DNA of 15,702 bases from Spirochaetaceae bacterium. GTDB lineage: Bacteria > Spirochaetota > Spirochaetia > Treponematales > Breznakiellaceae. The stretch spans positions 1 through 15,702 of the forward strand of contig JAIRPM010000163.1 in assembly GCA_031257075.1 (NCBI GenBank). The letters run 5' to 3'. Every line of letters begins with the position of its first letter. Positions within the stretch are counted from its first letter, which is position 1. Shown in pieces: positions 14,263 through 15,702 of the stretch. A model generated the notes under the pieces. The model was given only the letters and a program-made list of their open reading frames with translations. It was not told the origin of the DNA and ran no database searches. Made by a program: the position numbers and the translations under genes.

Positions 14263-14332
14263 TATTTCTCCTTCTTTCAATATTACTAATAAATTCGGCA
14301 TTTCGAACAGAGGCAATTTTCGCGGTGCCGTT

Positions 14333-15442
14333 CTACATTTTTATCAATTCATAGTCGGCGCTGCCGAGCCCGATTTTTACGCCATGCGCGATTTGCGTCT
14401 TGCCGTCAGTTGAGGGATGCACGTTACGGAAATGGTCGCCGTGTTTCTGCGCCCGCTCGCTCAAAATGCTCGTAGCAATGACCGGCGCGGCGTTGGCGGC
14501 ATCAAGGCAAGCCTGGTCGAGGGCGACAGGGTCAAAGCCGGCAAAAATTCCTATATCGGGAATAATCGCCGCGTCATTTTCACCATGGCAGTCGCAGTAG
14601 GGCGATACCTGATTGATAATGTTGATGTGGAAATTCGGCCTTCCGTCCACAACAGCCTTGCTGTATTCGGCTATTTTTGCGTTCAGTACATCAAAACTGC
14701 CGCCGGAACTATTGGATATCGCGTTGTAATTGCAGACACCGATACAGCGTCCGCAGCCCGCGCATTTTGCGTGGTCGATGCGCGCCTTTTTGTCCGTTCC
14801 AAGCAAAATTGCTCCTTGGGCGCACCAATTGATACAGGTTTTACAGCCTTTGCACGAGGATGCGTTCACCTGAGGCTTGCCTTCATTGTGCATTATCATT
14901 TTGCCGGCACGGCTCCCCGACCCCATACCGAGGTTTTTGAGCGCTCCGCCAAAACTGGCGCATTCATGGCCTTTGAAGTGATTGAGCGAGATGATAATGT
15001 CGGCATCCATGATTGCCCGCCCGATGCGCGCTGTTTTACAGTAGACTCCGCCGGCAACCGGCACTTCAACATCATCGGTGCCTTTAAGCCCGTCCGCTAT
15101 GATGTTATGACACCCGGTTGAAAGCGGGCTATAGCCGTTTTCAAATGCCGCCGCCATATGATTCAACGCTTGATTGCGCCGGCCGACATAGAGCGTGTTA
15201 CAATCGGTTAAGAAAGGCATACCGCCCCGCGATTTGACATAATCGGCGACAACTTTTGCCCAGTTTGGCCGCAGGAACGCGAGATTTCCCGGTTCGCCAA
15301 AATGAATTTTTATAGCGACATACTTATTGTTAAAATCAATATCGCCAATACCCGCTTTTTTGATAAGGCGCTCCAGTTTTACTAACAGGCTTTCGCCGAC
15401 TGTACAGCGCATATCCGTCCAAAATACCTTTGATTTTGCCAT
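14333..15442 (-). CDS. DUF362 protein with two [4Fe-4S] ferredoxin motifs
   Basis: The 369-aa cytoplasmic-looking protein has a DUF362 domain on both sides of a bacterial ferredoxin insert. The insert holds two 4Fe-4S motifs, C197-C200-C203-C207 (CKGCKTCINWC) and C227-C230-C233-C237 (CAGCGRCIGVC). DUF362 features include KIHFGEPGN (45-53), SLNHFKGHECASFGGALKNL (152-171), GMGSGSRAGK (172-181) and FDPVALDQACLD (303-314), plus CDC at 283-285. The family is common in anaerobes and presumed to act in electron transfer or redox maturation, but no reaction is established. AGGAGGG lies 4 nt before the ATG, and a strong promoter with an inverted repeat lies upstream. It may be co-transcribed with the DinB gene. 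Confidence 0.92.
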   Translation of the reverse strand: MAKSKVFWTDMRCTVGESLLVKLERLIKKAGIGDIDFNNKYVAIKIHFGEPGNLAFLRPNWAKVVADYVKSRGGMPFLTDCNTLYVGRRNQALNHMAAAFENGYSPLSTGCHNIIADGLKGTDDVEVPVAGGVYCKTARIGRAIMDADIIISLNHFKGHECASFGGALKNLGMGSGSRAGKMIMHNEGKPQVNASSCKGCKTCINWCAQGAILLGTDKKARIDHAKCAGCGRCIGVCNYNAISNSSGGSFDVLNAKIAEYSKAVVDGRPNFHINIINQVSPYCDCHGENDAAIIPDIGIFAGFDPVALDQACLDAANAAPVIATSILSERAQKHGDHFRNVHPSTDGKTQIAHGVKIGLGSADYELIKM

Positions 15443-15494
15443 ATTTCCCTCCTACAGGATAACTTATGCCTGACCGGCTGCTTCACGGACAGGC

Positions 15495-15563
15495 TCATAC
15501 TACAAAAGTTGTAATACCTCTTTTGTAGTATGAATTATAGAAGGATGGCGCGGACTGTGTCTA
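15495..15563 (-). promoter_or_regulatory. promoter and 14-bp inverted repeat upstream of the DUF362 gene
   Basis: On the minus strand TAGACA (15563-15558), an 18-bp spacer and a perfect TATAAT (15539-15534) form a strong sigma70-type promoter. Directly downstream, TCATACTACAAAAG (15495-15508) and CTTTTGTAGTATGA (15520-15533) are perfect inverted copies with an 11-nt spacer, so the dyad starts at the -10 box and covers the expected start site near 15527. It could be an operator or a hairpin in the roughly 85-nt leader. Confidence 0.65.
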
Positions 15564-15569
15564 TAGGGC

Positions 15570-15600
15570 AATGTGTGTTGGGGCCCCCCCAACACACATT
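15570..15600. terminator. perfect 14-bp hairpin between two minus-strand genes
   Basis: AATGTGTGTTGGGG (15570-15583) and CCCCAACACACATT (15587-15600) form a perfect 14-bp stem with a CCC loop. It begins 7 bp downstream of the stop of the gene at the right edge and just before the DUF362 promoter, the position of a terminator. There is no T-run on either strand, so it is not a textbook intrinsic terminator and may instead stabilise the 3' end or be another palindromic repeat. Confidence 0.5.
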
Positions 15601-15607
15601 ACGCCAA

Positions 15608-15702
15608 TTACTCTAACTCTCCTGTTATGATTAACTTTCTGCCGGCAGCGAAGGAGCCGCTGCCGTACATTATGGCGTCAACTTTGATAGTTGTTGAATT
15701 TT
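15608..15702 (-). CDS. C-terminal fragment of an unrecognised protein
   Basis: On the minus strand a frame is open from the window edge to a TAA (15610-15608), giving 30 residues that include IKVDAIMYGSGSFAAGRK and end in LIITGELE. The other two minus frames are closed early by stops. Its amino-acid mix looks like a folded protein end, and a strong hairpin follows the stop, both of which support a real gene that starts beyond the window. I do not recognise the family. Confidence 0.45.
   Translation of the reverse strand, partial: NSTTIKVDAIMYGSGSFAAGRKLIITGELE

Overview
The window looks like a chromosomal segment of an anaerobic spirochaete, most likely a Treponema of the gut (termite-type) clade. 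This is inferred from gene content, not from a database match. The supporting genes are a PPi-dependent phosphofructokinase, an N-terminal-rubredoxin (reverse) rubrerythrin, a hydrogenase-like H2-sensor kinase, a spirochaete-style pgk with an insertion, a GerMN protein next to rbfA, and many short palindromic intergenic repeats and homopolymer G/C tracts. There is no phage, transposase, CRISPR array or tRNA.

Layout from left to right. Positions 1-282 hold the 3' end of a repeat-type surface protein gene, followed by a 7-bp tandem repeat and palindrome element (279-450). GerMN protein and rbfA follow on the + strand (521-1735). They converge on a minus-strand cluster that reads right to left as PPi-PFK (8636-6966), [FeFe]-hydrogenase-like hybrid histidine kinase (6899-3690), VanY-type D,D-carboxypeptidase (3693-2869) and murG (2872-1760). 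The last three are joined by two successive ATGA stop/start overlaps, so a putative H2/redox sensor is co-translated with two peptidoglycan enzymes.

Divergent from PPi-PFK is a reverse rubrerythrin (8767-9312), whose promoter carries a PerR/Fur-like 7-1-7 palindrome. A 317-bp gap full of hairpin repeats follows, then pgk (9630-10892), a second copy of the palindrome element ending in a C15 tract, and a two-gene unit of a 492-aa protein of unknown function overlapping a FadR-type GntR regulator (11007-13209). RNase P RNA (rnpB) lies on the minus strand at about 13226-13654. Upstream of it on the same strand are a DinB-family protein and a DUF362/ferredoxin protein with a clear promoter and a 14-bp inverted repeat. 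The right edge holds the last 30 codons of an unrecognised minus-strand gene.

Most genes are ordinary housekeeping or anaerobic-lifestyle genes. The points that deserve a second look are the sensor-kinase/VanY/MurG operon, the changed active-site loops of its hydrogenase domain, the PerR-like control region of the rubrerythrin, two families of palindromic intergenic repeats that supply or abut stop codons, and the G11 tract inside murG.
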